From Bacillota bacterium (lineage in GTDB: Bacteria; Bacillota; Clostridia; Christensenellales; DTU072): a stretch of 42,475 bases of DNA. The notes under the pieces are model-generated. The model ran no database searches and was not told the origin of the DNA. It worked only from the letters and a program-made list of their open reading frames with translations. The position numbers were made by a program, and so were the translations under genes. The stretch lies in contig WQYD01000007.1 in the NCBI GenBank assembly GCA_009781445.1, positions 1-42,475 of the forward strand, read 5' to 3'. This document shows positions 25,306-33,220 of the stretch, in pieces (positions within the stretch are counted from its first letter, which is position 1; each line of letters opens with the position of its first letter).

Positions 25306-26844
25306 TTAGTGTTTAAAATGTCTTTTTCCGCACAGCACCATTGCTATGCCGAGTTCGTTGCATTTATCTATAGAAAGTTGATCGTTTTTAGAACCCCCCG
25401 GTTGGATAATGGCGGTTATGCCTGCTTTTCCTGCCACTTCCACGCAATCGGGATAGGGGAAGAATGCGTCAGACGCCATTACCGCACCTTTCACCTTTTC
25501 GCCTGCGTTTGCTATGGCAATGTCTGTGGCGGTGATTCTGTTAGGTTGCCCCATGCCTATGCCGAGGGTGCTATCCTTTACGCCCACAACAATCGCATTT
25601 GATTTAGTGTGTTTAACAACTTTAAAAGCAAAGCGCAAGGCTTTAAGTTCGTCTTTCGTGGGGGCTTTTTTGGTTACGATTTTTAGTTCGGAATCGTCAT
25701 ATAAATCATTATCGTAATCCTGCACTAAAAGCCCGCCCACAACCTTTTTAATATCGTAAGTACCTGCTTTAATCTTTGCCGTGATAGTGGGAAGTTTTAG
25801 CACCCTTAAATCTTTTTTTGTTTCTGCAAAATACTTTATTGCGTCCTCACTGTAATCAGGCGCGACAATAATTTCAAGGAAAATTTCCGCAAGTTTCTTT
25901 GCAAGTTTTAAATCCACCGCGCGGTTAAGCGCAACGATTCCGCCGAATATTGAAACCTTATCCGCTTCATAAGCCTTAACATACGCTTCGTAAATATTAT
26001 CAGCCGAACCCACACCGCAAGGATTAGCGTGCTTTACCGCCACTGCCGTGGGTTCGTCAAATTCCCTCAAAACATCAAGCGCGCCTGCCGTGTCGTTAAT
26101 ATTATTAAAGGATAATTCCTTGCCAAGAAGTTGCACTGAATCGGATAATGAACCTTCGTAGCGGTAGCTTTCCTTGTAAAAAGCCGCCCTTTGATTGGGG
26201 TTTTCACCATACCGCATATCTTGCGCCTTTTCGTAAGCGAATGTGATATTATCAGGGAACGGGATACCAAGATTCCCTCTTAGGTAGCCCGAAATGAGTG
26301 TATCGTAAACAGCGGTATGTTGAAAAACCTTGTACATTAGGTTTAACTTCGTTTCAATAGGGGCAATGCCGTTCTTTAATTCGTTAATAACGGTTTCGTA
26401 ATCCTTGCTATCGCAAACCACATAAACATCTTGATAATTCTTAGCCGCGGATCTAAGCATGGTAGGCCCGCCGATATCAATATTTTCCACAACCTCTTTA
26501 AACGGCGCACCGCGTTCCACCGTTGCTTTAAAGGGGTAAAGGTTAATGCAAACCACATCAATGGGCGCAATATTTAAATCCTTAATTTGCGCCATATGTT
26601 CCTTGTTGCCACGCATTGCCAAAATGCCTGCATGAACCACAGGGTGCAAGGTTTTCACTCTGCCGTCAAGGCATTCTTGAAATCCCGTAACATCCGAAAT
26701 GTTTACCGCGTTTACCCCGCTTTCCCTTAAATGAGAAAGCGTCCCGCCTGTGGACACAACTTCAAACCCAAGTTTCTCAAGTTCCTTTGCAAACGAAGCC
26801 ACGCCTGCTTTGTCCGATACGCTTATTAATGCTCTTTTTTTCAT
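25306..26844 (-). CDS. purH: Bifunctional AICAR transformylase / IMP cyclohydrolase
   Basis: PurH carries out the last two steps of IMP synthesis. The N-terminal ~190 residues are the MGS-like cyclohydrolase domain ('ALISVSDKAGV', 'VSTGGT', 'GRVKTLHPVVHAGIL'). The rest is AICAR transformylase, with 'DMRYGENPNQRAAFY', the catalytic 'VKHANPCGVGSA', and 'SDAFFPYPDCVE' plus 'GITAIIQPGGS' near the end. The length of 512 residues is standard. A good AAAGGAG ribosome binding site lies upstream of the ATG, unlike most operon members. A composite repeat separates it from purN upstream, so transcription may be modulated there. Confidence 0.97.
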   Translation of the reverse strand: MKKRALISVSDKAGVASFAKELEKLGFEVVSTGGTLSHLRESGVNAVNISDVTGFQECLDGRVKTLHPVVHAGILAMRGNKEHMAQIKDLNIAPIDVVCINLYPFKATVERGAPFKEVVENIDIGGPTMLRSAAKNYQDVYVVCDSKDYETVINELKNGIAPIETKLNLMYKVFQHTAVYDTLISGYLRGNLGIPFPDNITFAYEKAQDMRYGENPNQRAAFYKESYRYEGSLSDSVQLLGKELSFNNINDTAGALDVLREFDEPTAVAVKHANPCGVGSADNIYEAYVKAYEADKVSIFGGIVALNRAVDLKLAKKLAEIFLEIIVAPDYSEDAIKYFAETKKDLRVLKLPTITAKIKAGTYDIKKVVGGLLVQDYDNDLYDDSELKIVTKKAPTKDELKALRFAFKVVKHTKSNAIVVGVKDSTLGIGMGQPNRITATDIAIANAGEKVKGAVMASDAFFPYPDCVEVAGKAGITAIIQPGGSKNDQLSIDKCNELGIAMVLCGKRHFKH

Positions 26845-26867
26845 TTATCTCTCCTTTGTGATTTTTC

Positions 26868-26980
26868 AATAATGATATTTAGATTCCACAATTTATATTT
26901 TTAGTTAAGCCTGCAAGGCGACACCAAGGTTCTGCCACAGGCAGGTTCTTATATTTTACATTTTATATTTTGGTTGATTG
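26868..26980. repeat. Composite repeat between purN and purH
   Basis: On the + strand it reads as a linker fragment (ATGATATTTAGATTCCACA), then two mini-hairpins with 3-base loops (GCCTGCAAGGC and CTGCCACAGGCAG), then 7-bp units TATTTTA/CATTTTA/TATTTTG. It ends 2-6 bases from the purN stop codon. Confidence 0.75.
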
Positions 26981-26981
26981 C

Positions 26982-27557
26982 CTAATCACACAGCATTTTC
27001 ACCACTTTCGGCAACAGCCTATGTTCTTCTTTAAGTACGCGCTGTTGCAAGGTTTCGGGTGTGTCGCTTGGCAGAACTGCCACTATCGCTTTATCAATAA
27101 TATCGCCCGTATCTATGCCCTCGTCCACAAAATGCACGGTGCAACCAGACTCTGTTTCACCTGCGGTGATAACCGCTTCATGCACCCTCATTCCGTAAAA
27201 GCCGTCCCCTGAGAATTTGGGAATTAAGGACGGGTGGATATTAATAATCTTATTTTTAAATTTCCTTACAAAGCTAAACGGAAGTATAGTTAAAAACCCT
27301 GCAAGGATTATATAATCAACATTTAGCCGAGTAAGCATTTCCGCCACGCGCCCGAATTCATTTTCAAGCCCTAAGGACTTATCCATAACCGTGGTAGCGA
27401 TTCCGTTATCAATTGCCCTTTGTTCACCGAGAGTTCCTGCCTTTGAAGCAACGCAAAGCATAATTTCGGCGTTAATTTCTTTATTGTTAACCCCGTCTAT
27501 AATTGATTGAAAATTTGAACCGCTACCCGATACGAAAACGGCAATGTGTTTCTTCAT
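26982..27557 (-). CDS. purN: Phosphoribosylglycinamide formyltransferase
   Basis: PurN transfers a formyl group from 10-formyltetrahydrofolate to GAR. The N-terminal 'AVFVSGSGSNFQSI' binds phosphoribose. 'IINIHPSLIPKF' provides the catalytic Asn and His, and 'GCTVHFVDEGIDTGDII' the catalytic Asp. The length of 191 residues is typical. It follows purM in the operon across a composite repeat, and its ATG is preceded by heptamer-type TAGTGAT repeat DNA (complement) with no Shine-Dalgarno sequence, so translation initiation may be weak. The family assignment is secure. Confidence 0.97.
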   Translation of the reverse strand: MKKHIAVFVSGSGSNFQSIIDGVNNKEINAEIMLCVASKAGTLGEQRAIDNGIATTVMDKSLGLENEFGRVAEMLTRLNVDYIILAGFLTILPFSFVRKFKNKIINIHPSLIPKFSGDGFYGMRVHEAVITAGETESGCTVHFVDEGIDTGDIIDKAIVAVLPSDTPETLQQRVLKEEHRLLPKVVKMLCD

Positions 27558-27561
27558 GTTT

Positions 27562-27696
27562 TAGTGATTAGTGATTAGTTGTTGGTGGTTGGATTTCAGC
27601 GCACAGCGCACAATGCACAGCGCACAATGGTGGAATTATTTATTAATGAGATTTAGAATCCACCACGTTTCTCGTTTCTCGTTTCTCGTTTCATGA
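27562..27696. repeat. Composite heptamer repeat between purM and purN
   Basis: TAGTGAT units with degenerate TGGTGGT units (27562-27592), AGCGCAC/AATGCAC array (27597-27628), linker with matching ends TGGTGGA and TCCACCA (27629-27666), then TTTCTCG x3 plus TTTCATG (27668-27695). Confidence 0.9.
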
Positions 27697-27700
27697 ATAA

Positions 27701-27715
27701 CAATGCTTCGCATTG
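27701..27715. repeat. Mini-hairpin directly after the purM stop
   Basis: CAATGC-TTC-GCATTG, a perfect 6-bp stem with a 3-base loop, touching the TAG stop of purM. It lacks a T-run, so it is not a standard terminator. It resembles the 3-base-loop hairpins in the array at 41488-41726. Confidence 0.6.
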
Positions 27716-28747
27716 CTATTCAAGCACAATTCCTGCTTTATTCGTTACTTCGCCGATAATTACCGCTTTTTCGCCAATAATGTTGGCTTCTTTCACAAGT
27801 TTGTCCGCGTTTTTGGAATCAACCGCGATAACCATGCCTATGCCCATATTAAAGGTATTGTAAGCATCGTTTTTATCTATTGCGCCTTTTTGAAGAATAA
27901 GTTCAAAAAGAGGGGGAAGTTTATAGGAATTAAGGTTTACCCTTATTCCGAGATCTTTTGAGGGCAAAATCCTTGGAATATTCTCAATAAAGCCACCGCC
28001 CGTTATGTGTGCGATACCCTTTAAATTAACCTTTTCCATAAGGCTTAGAATTTGCTTTACATAAATCCTCGTGGGGGTAAGCAAAATATCGCCGATTTTA
28101 CCGCCGAGTTCTTGCGAATAAGTGTTTAAAAGTGTGATATCGGCAGGATCAAAAAGTTTTCTTATCAAAGAAAAGCCGTTTGAATGTGCGCCCGAAGAGG
28201 GCAAGCCCACAAGAACATCACCGCTTTTTATGTTTGCGCCGTTAATAATTTCGCTTTTTTCCACTATTCCTGTGGAAAAGCCTGCCAAATCAAATTCGCC
28301 ACCGCCGTAAAACCCCGGCATTTCTGCCGTTTCACCGCCGATAAGCGAACAACCTGCCTGACGGCAACCCTCGGCAATGCCTGCCACAATAAGTTCTGCC
28401 TGTTCGGGAACAAGTTTGCCTGTGGCAAGATAATCAAGGAAAAACAGGGGCTTTGCGCCTTGGCAAACCACATCGTTCACGCACATGGCTACGCAATCAA
28501 TGCCCACGGTGTTAAATTTATCCATGGCAAAAGCGTATTTCAATTTTGTGCCTACGCCGTCCGTCCCTGCCACAAGCACAGGTTTTTTGTACTTAAAATT
28601 TTCAAGCGTGTAAAAACCGCCGAAGCTACCCAAGCCACCAAGCACATTTTTATCATGCGTGGATTTCGCGTGCGCTTTATAGCGTTCTGTGGCTTCGTAA
28701 CCTGCCTCAACATTAACACCTGCTTGCGTGTAAGCCTTATTACTCAT
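27716..28747 (-). CDS. purM: Phosphoribosylformylglycinamidine cyclo-ligase (AIR synthetase)
   Basis: PurM closes the imidazole ring to give AIR, using ATP. Landmarks are 'GGFGGFY'-like 'LGSFGGFYTL', 'VAGTDGVGTKLK', 'DCVAMCVNDVVCQGAKPLFFLDYLA', 'GGETAEMPGFY' and 'HITGGGFIENIPR', all conserved in AIR synthetases. The length is 343 residues. An AAAGGGG ribosome binding site precedes the ATG and purE ends 3 bases upstream. The stop codon touches a small hairpin and a composite repeat, which separates it from purN. Confidence 0.97.
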   Translation of the reverse strand: MSNKAYTQAGVNVEAGYEATERYKAHAKSTHDKNVLGGLGSFGGFYTLENFKYKKPVLVAGTDGVGTKLKYAFAMDKFNTVGIDCVAMCVNDVVCQGAKPLFFLDYLATGKLVPEQAELIVAGIAEGCRQAGCSLIGGETAEMPGFYGGGEFDLAGFSTGIVEKSEIINGANIKSGDVLVGLPSSGAHSNGFSLIRKLFDPADITLLNTYSQELGGKIGDILLTPTRIYVKQILSLMEKVNLKGIAHITGGGFIENIPRILPSKDLGIRVNLNSYKLPPLFELILQKGAIDKNDAYNTFNMGIGMVIAVDSKNADKLVKEANIIGEKAVIIGEVTNKAGIVLE

Positions 28748-28750
28748 AAT

Positions 28751-29281
28751 TTACCCCTTTAAATTTTTCTTTATGTAATCCGCGTAGCCAATTTCTTTAA
28801 GTTCCGCGCACTTATTTTCAACCGTTTCTTCAAGGCTTTTTTTGTAGCTTTGAACCTTAGTTAGATATTTTTTATCCGCCGTGCCAAGGATAGACATGGC
28901 AAGAATTCCTGCATTTTTCGCACCGTTAATTGCCATTGTTGCCACGGGGATTCCGGGGGGCATTTGCACTATTGAATGCAAGCTGTCTACCCCGCTTAGC
29001 GTGCTTGTTTTAATAGGCACACCGATAACGGGCAGGGGGGTGATTGAAGCAATCATTCCCGGTAAATGCGCCGAACCGCCTGCCCCCGCGATAATAACTT
29101 TGTAACCGTTCTTTACCGCGTCCGTGGCGAAACTAAACAGCTTTTTGGGGGTTCTGTGCGCGCTTACGATTGTGGTATTAAAAGAAATTTCCATTTCTGT
29201 TAAAAAATCAAGCGCGTCTTTCATTACGGGCAAATCGCTGTCGCTTCCGTACACAACTAAAACTTTTGCTTTCTCACTCAT
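28751..29281 (-). CDS. purE: N5-carboxyaminoimidazole ribonucleotide mutase (class I PurE)
   Basis: PurE converts N5-CAIR to CAIR. The sequence shows 'VVYGSDSDLPVMKDA', 'VSAHRTPKKLFSF' and 'IIAGAGGSAHLPGMIA', the conserved motifs of class I PurE, which works with PurK. The length of 176 residues is slightly above the usual ~165 because of a C-terminal extension. It overlaps purK by 4 bases and precedes purM by 3 bases, so these three genes are tightly coupled. The presence of PurK next door supports the two-step bacterial route rather than direct carboxylation by a class II enzyme. Confidence 0.97.
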   Translation of the reverse strand: MSEKAKVLVVYGSDSDLPVMKDALDFLTEMEISFNTTIVSAHRTPKKLFSFATDAVKNGYKVIIAGAGGSAHLPGMIASITPLPVIGVPIKTSTLSGVDSLHSIVQMPPGIPVATMAINGAKNAGILAMSILGTADKKYLTKVQSYKKSLEETVENKCAELKEIGYADYIKKNLKG

Positions 29282-30435
29282 TTCGCTTTTACCGCCTTAA
29301 TGTTGATTTTATCAAGAATTTTTACGCATTCGCTTAGGGTTTTAGCGGTAATGGTGAAATGCCCCATCTTCCGCCCCTCTTTAACTTCCGTTTTGCCGTA
29401 AATGTGCGCGTTAACATTTTTAATTTTGTAAGCGTCCTCAATTCCTTCAAACACCGCTTTGCCGTTTTCGCCTTTTCCACCGATAACATTTTTCATAATA
29501 GACGCACCCACAACCATTTCCGCCGAACCAAGCCCAAGCCCAGTAATGGCACGGATATGGTTTTCAAATTGATTTGTACGGCAGGCTTCAATGGTATAAT
29601 GCCCTGTGTTATGAACTCTTGGCGCAACTTCGTTAACCAAAACGCGCTTAGTGCCTTTTTCAATAAACAATTCCACGCAAAAAGTACCCACGCCGTTAAA
29701 GCATTCCAAAACGCTTTTTGCAATTTCCATAACCTTTTTTTCCGTGCTTTTTGAAATATTAGCAGGGATAAAAGTGGTGTCAAGAATGCTGTCTTTGTGG
29801 ATATTATCCGCAATAGGGTAAACTTCGCACTCACCGTTTTCAGCACGCGTGGCAATCACCGAAACTTCGCGTTCGTAATTAACTGCGTCCTCAATCATTA
29901 GTTCATTTTCATTTCCGTTAAGTTTTTCGTAACCCAAGGCTATATCGGAAGCAGATTTAATGAAGAAATTACCCTTGCCGTCATATCCGCCACGGCGGGA
30001 TTTTAAAAATAGGGGTGTGCCTTTTTTATTAAAATAATTCTCAATATCTTTAGCGTTTTCCACGGCAAGAAAGTTCGGAACGGCAATATTTTTGCCAAGA
30101 AGGGCGGTTTTTTGCCACAATTTGTCCTGAATTGTTCTTAAACTTGCCACAGAGGGGAAAATCTTATGCCCCTTATCCTCAAGCATACTCAAAAGTTCCG
30201 CGCTTATATGTTCAAATTCGTAAGTTATAACTTGGGAAACCTTTGCAAGTTCGCTAAATCCGCTTTCGTCCTTAAAGCCTTTCACAATATGAATATCCGC
30301 AATGCTGTGGCAGGGGCAATCCTTTGCAGGATCTAAAACGGCTACCTCAAAACCAAGCCGTTTTGCTTCCAAAATCAACATTTTGCCGAGCTGTCCTCCG
30401 CCCACAATACCTATTGTTTTCACTTGGTTTATCAC
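29278..30435 (-). CDS. purK: N5-carboxyaminoimidazole ribonucleotide synthase
   Basis: PurK uses ATP and bicarbonate to make N5-CAIR from AIR. The N-terminal 'IGIVGGGQLGKMLILEAKRLG' dinucleotide-like motif, 'DKLWQKTALL', 'LKSRRGGYDGKGNFFI' and 'VNEVAPRVHNTGHYTIEAC' are typical of this ATP-grasp enzyme. The length is 385 residues. The start is a GTG (30433-30435); another GTG four codons later (MKTIGIV) is a possible alternative. The promoter at 30442-30470 predicts a transcript starting at or within a base or two of the GTG, so the mRNA may be leaderless. purK is first in the purine operon as seen here. Confidence 0.96.
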   Translation of the reverse strand: MINQVKTIGIVGGGQLGKMLILEAKRLGFEVAVLDPAKDCPCHSIADIHIVKGFKDESGFSELAKVSQVITYEFEHISAELLSMLEDKGHKIFPSVASLRTIQDKLWQKTALLGKNIAVPNFLAVENAKDIENYFNKKGTPLFLKSRRGGYDGKGNFFIKSASDIALGYEKLNGNENELMIEDAVNYEREVSVIATRAENGECEVYPIADNIHKDSILDTTFIPANISKSTEKKVMEIAKSVLECFNGVGTFCVELFIEKGTKRVLVNEVAPRVHNTGHYTIEACRTNQFENHIRAITGLGLGSAEMVVGASIMKNVIGGKGENGKAVFEGIEDAYKIKNVNAHIYGKTEVKEGRKMGHFTITAKTLSECVKILDKINIKAVKAK

Positions 30436-30441
30436 GCAATA

Positions 30442-30470
30442 ATTTTAGCATAACGCTTCACCAAAAGCAA
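30442..30470 (-). promoter_or_regulatory. Purine operon promoter, extended -10, probably leaderless
   Basis: On the minus strand: TTGCTT (30465-30470), 17 bases, TAAAAT (30442-30447), preceded by TG at one-base spacing. Seven bases past the -10 is the GTG start of purK, leaving no room for a ribosome binding site. The -35 box lies 8 bases from that of a divergent promoter. Confidence 0.7.
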
Positions 30471-30478
30471 CAATTAGG

Positions 30479-30507
30479 TTGCATATGCGCGCATAATTAT
30501 ATATAAT
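30479..30507 (+). promoter_or_regulatory. Promoter of the P-type ATPase gene with TGCGCGCA palindrome
   Basis: TTGCAT (30479-30484), 17 bases, TATAAT (30502-30507). The palindrome TGCGCGCA (30486-30493) is in the spacer and a near copy, AGCGCGCA (30516-30523), follows about 30 bases on. The leader to the ATG at 30736 is about 220 bases and contains a composite repeat. The whole 300-base gap 30436-30735 is thus two divergent promoters plus that repeat. Confidence 0.7.
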
Positions 30508-30540
30508 CAATAATAAGCGCGCATTGCGTGCTTATTTGGA

Positions 30541-30732
30541 ATTATGAATTCAGAATTCAGAATGCAGAATTATGGTTTCTAAATCTCATTATGTAAAGTG
30601 AAACGAGAAACATGAAACGAGAAACATGGTGGATTCTAAATCTCATTAATAAATAATTCCTTCATTGTGCGCTGTGCATTGTGCGCTGTGCGCTGAAATC
30701 CAACCACCGACCACCATTCACCAACCACCCAA
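30541..30732. repeat. Composite heptamer repeat in the leader of the ATPase gene
   Basis: TTCAGAA x2 with TTATGAA and TGCAGAA (30542-30570), inverted linker, AAACGAG/AAACATG x4 (30601-30628), inverted linker with GTGGATT end (30629-30660), GTGCGCT/GTGCATT x4 (30666-30695) and CCACCGA/CCACCAT-type units (30702-30732). Confidence 0.9.
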
Positions 30733-30735
30733 AAG

Positions 30736-33162
30736 ATGCCCAGAAAAAAGCAAGAACAACCCACCGCCCCCCCGCTACCCGTTATCACGGGGCTTTCGCA
30801 AGCGGAAATTGCAGAACGCGTTGCAGGCGGTTTGGTTAACGGCGATCAAAATATTAAAACCAAAACCGTGTGGCAGATTCTTGCCTCAAATTTGTTTACA
30901 TTTTTTAACCTATTGTTTTTGATTCTTGCGGTAATCCTTTTCCTGTTTTCCGAGAAAACATTTGAAGGAATGGCAAATTTCGGCTTTTTGGGCGTGGTTA
31001 TTAGCACATTCGTGATAAGCATTTTGCAAGAACTTAAAGCAAAGCGCACTATTGATAAACTTTCGCTACTTTCCGCACCGCGCGTTGCTTCGCTTAGGGA
31101 CGGCGAGGAAGTGGAAATTGCGGTTAAAGATATCGTTATGGACGAAATCGTTATCCTGCGCACAGGCAATCAAATTTGTGCGGACGCGGTAGTCGTTCAC
31201 GGTTCGCTTGAAGTAAACGAATCTTTGATAACAGGGGAATCCGATCCGATTATGAAAAAAGAGGGCGATGAACTTCTTTCGGGAAGTTTTATCATTTCGG
31301 GTTCAGCCCACTCAAAGGTTATCAGGATAGGTAAAGACAATTACGCCACCAAAATTTCAGCAGGTGCAAAATATATAAAAGCGCAAAATTCCGTTATACT
31401 TCGTTCGGTGCGCCGTTTCATTAAAATGATGGCAATGGTAATCCTGCCCCTTGGCGCAACGCTGTTTTCGGTTAAATACTTCGGACACCAAGGCGAACTC
31501 AACGAAACGGTTCGTTCAGTTATCGGCAACCTTATCGGCATGATTCCTGCGGGGCTTATGTTCTTAACCACAGGCGTGTTTTCCTTAAGCGCGATAAGGC
31601 TTTCAAGATATAAGGCTTTGCCTCAAGATCTTTTTTGCACCGAAGCATTGGCACGCGTTGATGTTCTTTGCCTTGATAAAACAGGCACGATAACCGAAGG
31701 TAGCATGGAAGTTACAAGCGTAATTCCTTACGATATTCTTGAGGACGAAACCCTGTTTATTTTAAAAAATCTTTCAGAAGCACTTAACGAAATGAATCCC
31801 ACCGCACTTGCGGTTAAAGAATATGTTAAGGATATTCCCCCTTCAGAGGTGGCGGAATCGGTAATCCATTTTTCTTCCGCGAGGAAATGGAGTTCGGCAA
31901 AATTTAAATCAGGCACTTATGTAATGGGAGCGGCGGAATTCATTTTAAAGAAAATGAGTAAAAAAACCGAAAAAATGCTTGCGCTTCATTCGGAAAAAGG
32001 AAACCGCGTGCTTGTTCTTGCCAAATGCGGTGATATTAAGGATTATAATATTCCTTCAAATATTGCGCTTGTGGGCTATATCGTTATTGCGGATAAAATC
32101 CGTGCGGAAGCCCCCGATACCATTAAGTTCTTCGCCGCGCAAGGCGTTGCAGTAAAGGTGATTTCGGGTGATAATCCCATAACCGTGCGTGCGGTTGCAA
32201 AGCGCGCAGGAATTAAGGGCGCAAATGACTTCATTGACGCTACCACCCTCAAAACCGAAGAAGAACTTGAGGCGGCTGCGGTTAAGTACACGGTTTTCGG
32301 GCGCGTTACGCCTGATCAAAAACTTCAGCTTATCAAGGCACTTAAAAAAGCAGGGCATACCGTGGCAATGACGGGGGACGGCGTTAACGATGTTCTTGCA
32401 CTTCGCGAAGCGGATTGTTCAGTCGCCATGGCAGCGGGAAGCGATGCCGCTAAAAATGTTTCTCAGCTTGTGCTTCTTGATTCAAATTTTGCTTCAATGC
32501 CCAAGATAGTGGCAGAGGGGCGCAGAAGTATAAATAACTTAGAAAGATCGTCCTCACTCTTCCTTGTTAAAACCCTTTATAACTTCTTGTTCGCGCTTAT
32601 ATTTATGATTCTAAATGAACCGTTCCCCTTTGAACCAAGGCATTTCACATTGCTTGGTTTGGTTACGATAGGCTTACCGGGTGCGCTTCTTGCATTAGAA
32701 CCTAACAGCAATAGGGTAACAGGTTCATTCTTCTCTAAGGTTGTGCGGAACGCAATTCCTGCCGCACTCACGGTTGTTTCGGCGGTTGTTGCCACGGTGC
32801 TACTTCCCCGCCTGCTTGAAAACCCCTTAGATCAGCACGACATTTCAAGTATGTGCCTTATGGTTACCGCCTGCGTTTGCTTTGCGTATCTCATAATGGT
32901 TACCTATCCTTATAACGCGCTTAGGATAACCATGCTTTTTGGAATGGTGGGGCTGTTTGCCTTGGCGCACTTTGCGAACTTCGGGCAGATAGATATAACC
33001 GCCTTCTTCGGGCTTTCCACTGTGTACACAGACGATATGTTAATGGTAATCATGCCTATAATTGTGCTGTCTATCCCCATACTGCTGTGTTTTATTGCCT
33101 TAATAAAACAGCTTGCCCACAGTGAAAAATTTGAAAAGCTGTTCGCACGGCTTTACGATTAA
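30736..33162 (+). CDS. CtpE-like P-type cation-transporting ATPase
   Basis: An 808-residue P-type ATPase. The N-terminal 'GLSQAEIAERVAGGLVN' and 'LASNLFTFFNLLFLILA' match the CtpE group, which takes up Ca2+ in mycobacteria. The actuator loop has TGES (T166). The phosphorylated aspartate is D314 in DKTGT, and the hinge motif TGDGVND starts at T546. About eight to ten membrane segments are visible, including a helical C-terminal bundle. No heavy-metal CxxC domain is present at the N-terminus. Calcium or another divalent cation is the likely cargo, by family only. The gene has a palindrome-bearing promoter and a long repeat-containing leader. No Shine-Dalgarno sequence is seen, and a membrane-protein gene follows after 58 bases. 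Confidence 0.9.
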   Translation: MPRKKQEQPTAPPLPVITGLSQAEIAERVAGGLVNGDQNIKTKTVWQILASNLFTFFNLLFLILAVILFLFSEKTFEGMANFGFLGVVISTFVISILQELKAKRTIDKLSLLSAPRVASLRDGEEVEIAVKDIVMDEIVILRTGNQICADAVVVHGSLEVNESLITGESDPIMKKEGDELLSGSFIISGSAHSKVIRIGKDNYATKISAGAKYIKAQNSVILRSVRRFIKMMAMVILPLGATLFSVKYFGHQGELNETVRSVIGNLIGMIPAGLMFLTTGVFSLSAIRLSRYKALPQDLFCTEALARVDVLCLDKTGTITEGSMEVTSVIPYDILEDETLFILKNLSEALNEMNPTALAVKEYVKDIPPSEVAESVIHFSSARKWSSAKFKSGTYVMGAAEFILKKMSKKTEKMLALHSEKGNRVLVLAKCGDIKDYNIPSNIALVGYIVIADKIRAEAPDTIKFFAAQGVAVKVISGDNPITVRAVAKRAGIKGANDFIDATTLKTEEELEAAAVKYTVFGRVTPDQKLQLIKALKKAGHTVAMTGDGVNDVLALREADCSVAMAAGSDAAKNVSQLVLLDSNFASMPKIVAEGRRSINNLERSSSLFLVKTLYNFLFALIFMILNEPFPFEPRHFTLLGLVTIGLPGALLALEPNSNRVTGSFFSKVVRNAIPAALTVVSAVVATVLLPRLLENPLDQHDISSMCLMVTACVCFAYLIMVTYPYNALRITMLFGMVGLFALAHFANFGQIDITAFFGLSTVYTDDMLMVIMPIIVLSIPILLCFIALIKQLAHSEKFEKLFARLYD

Positions 33163-33220
33163 GAAAGCCACTGAATAAATAAACCAATAGGGCTTATGCC
33201 CCAAATAAATAGTAAAAACA

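Noticed and set aside
28184-28762. 192-residue frame antisense to purM
   Set aside because: It is a long frame opposite a well-conserved gene, with biased His/Cys/Phe composition typical of antisense shadows; the same holds for the 163-residue frame opposite fusA (37983-38474).
10841-30732. Short repeat arrays as CRISPR
   Set aside because: Units are 7 bp in direct tandem with no unique spacers, and no cas gene is present.
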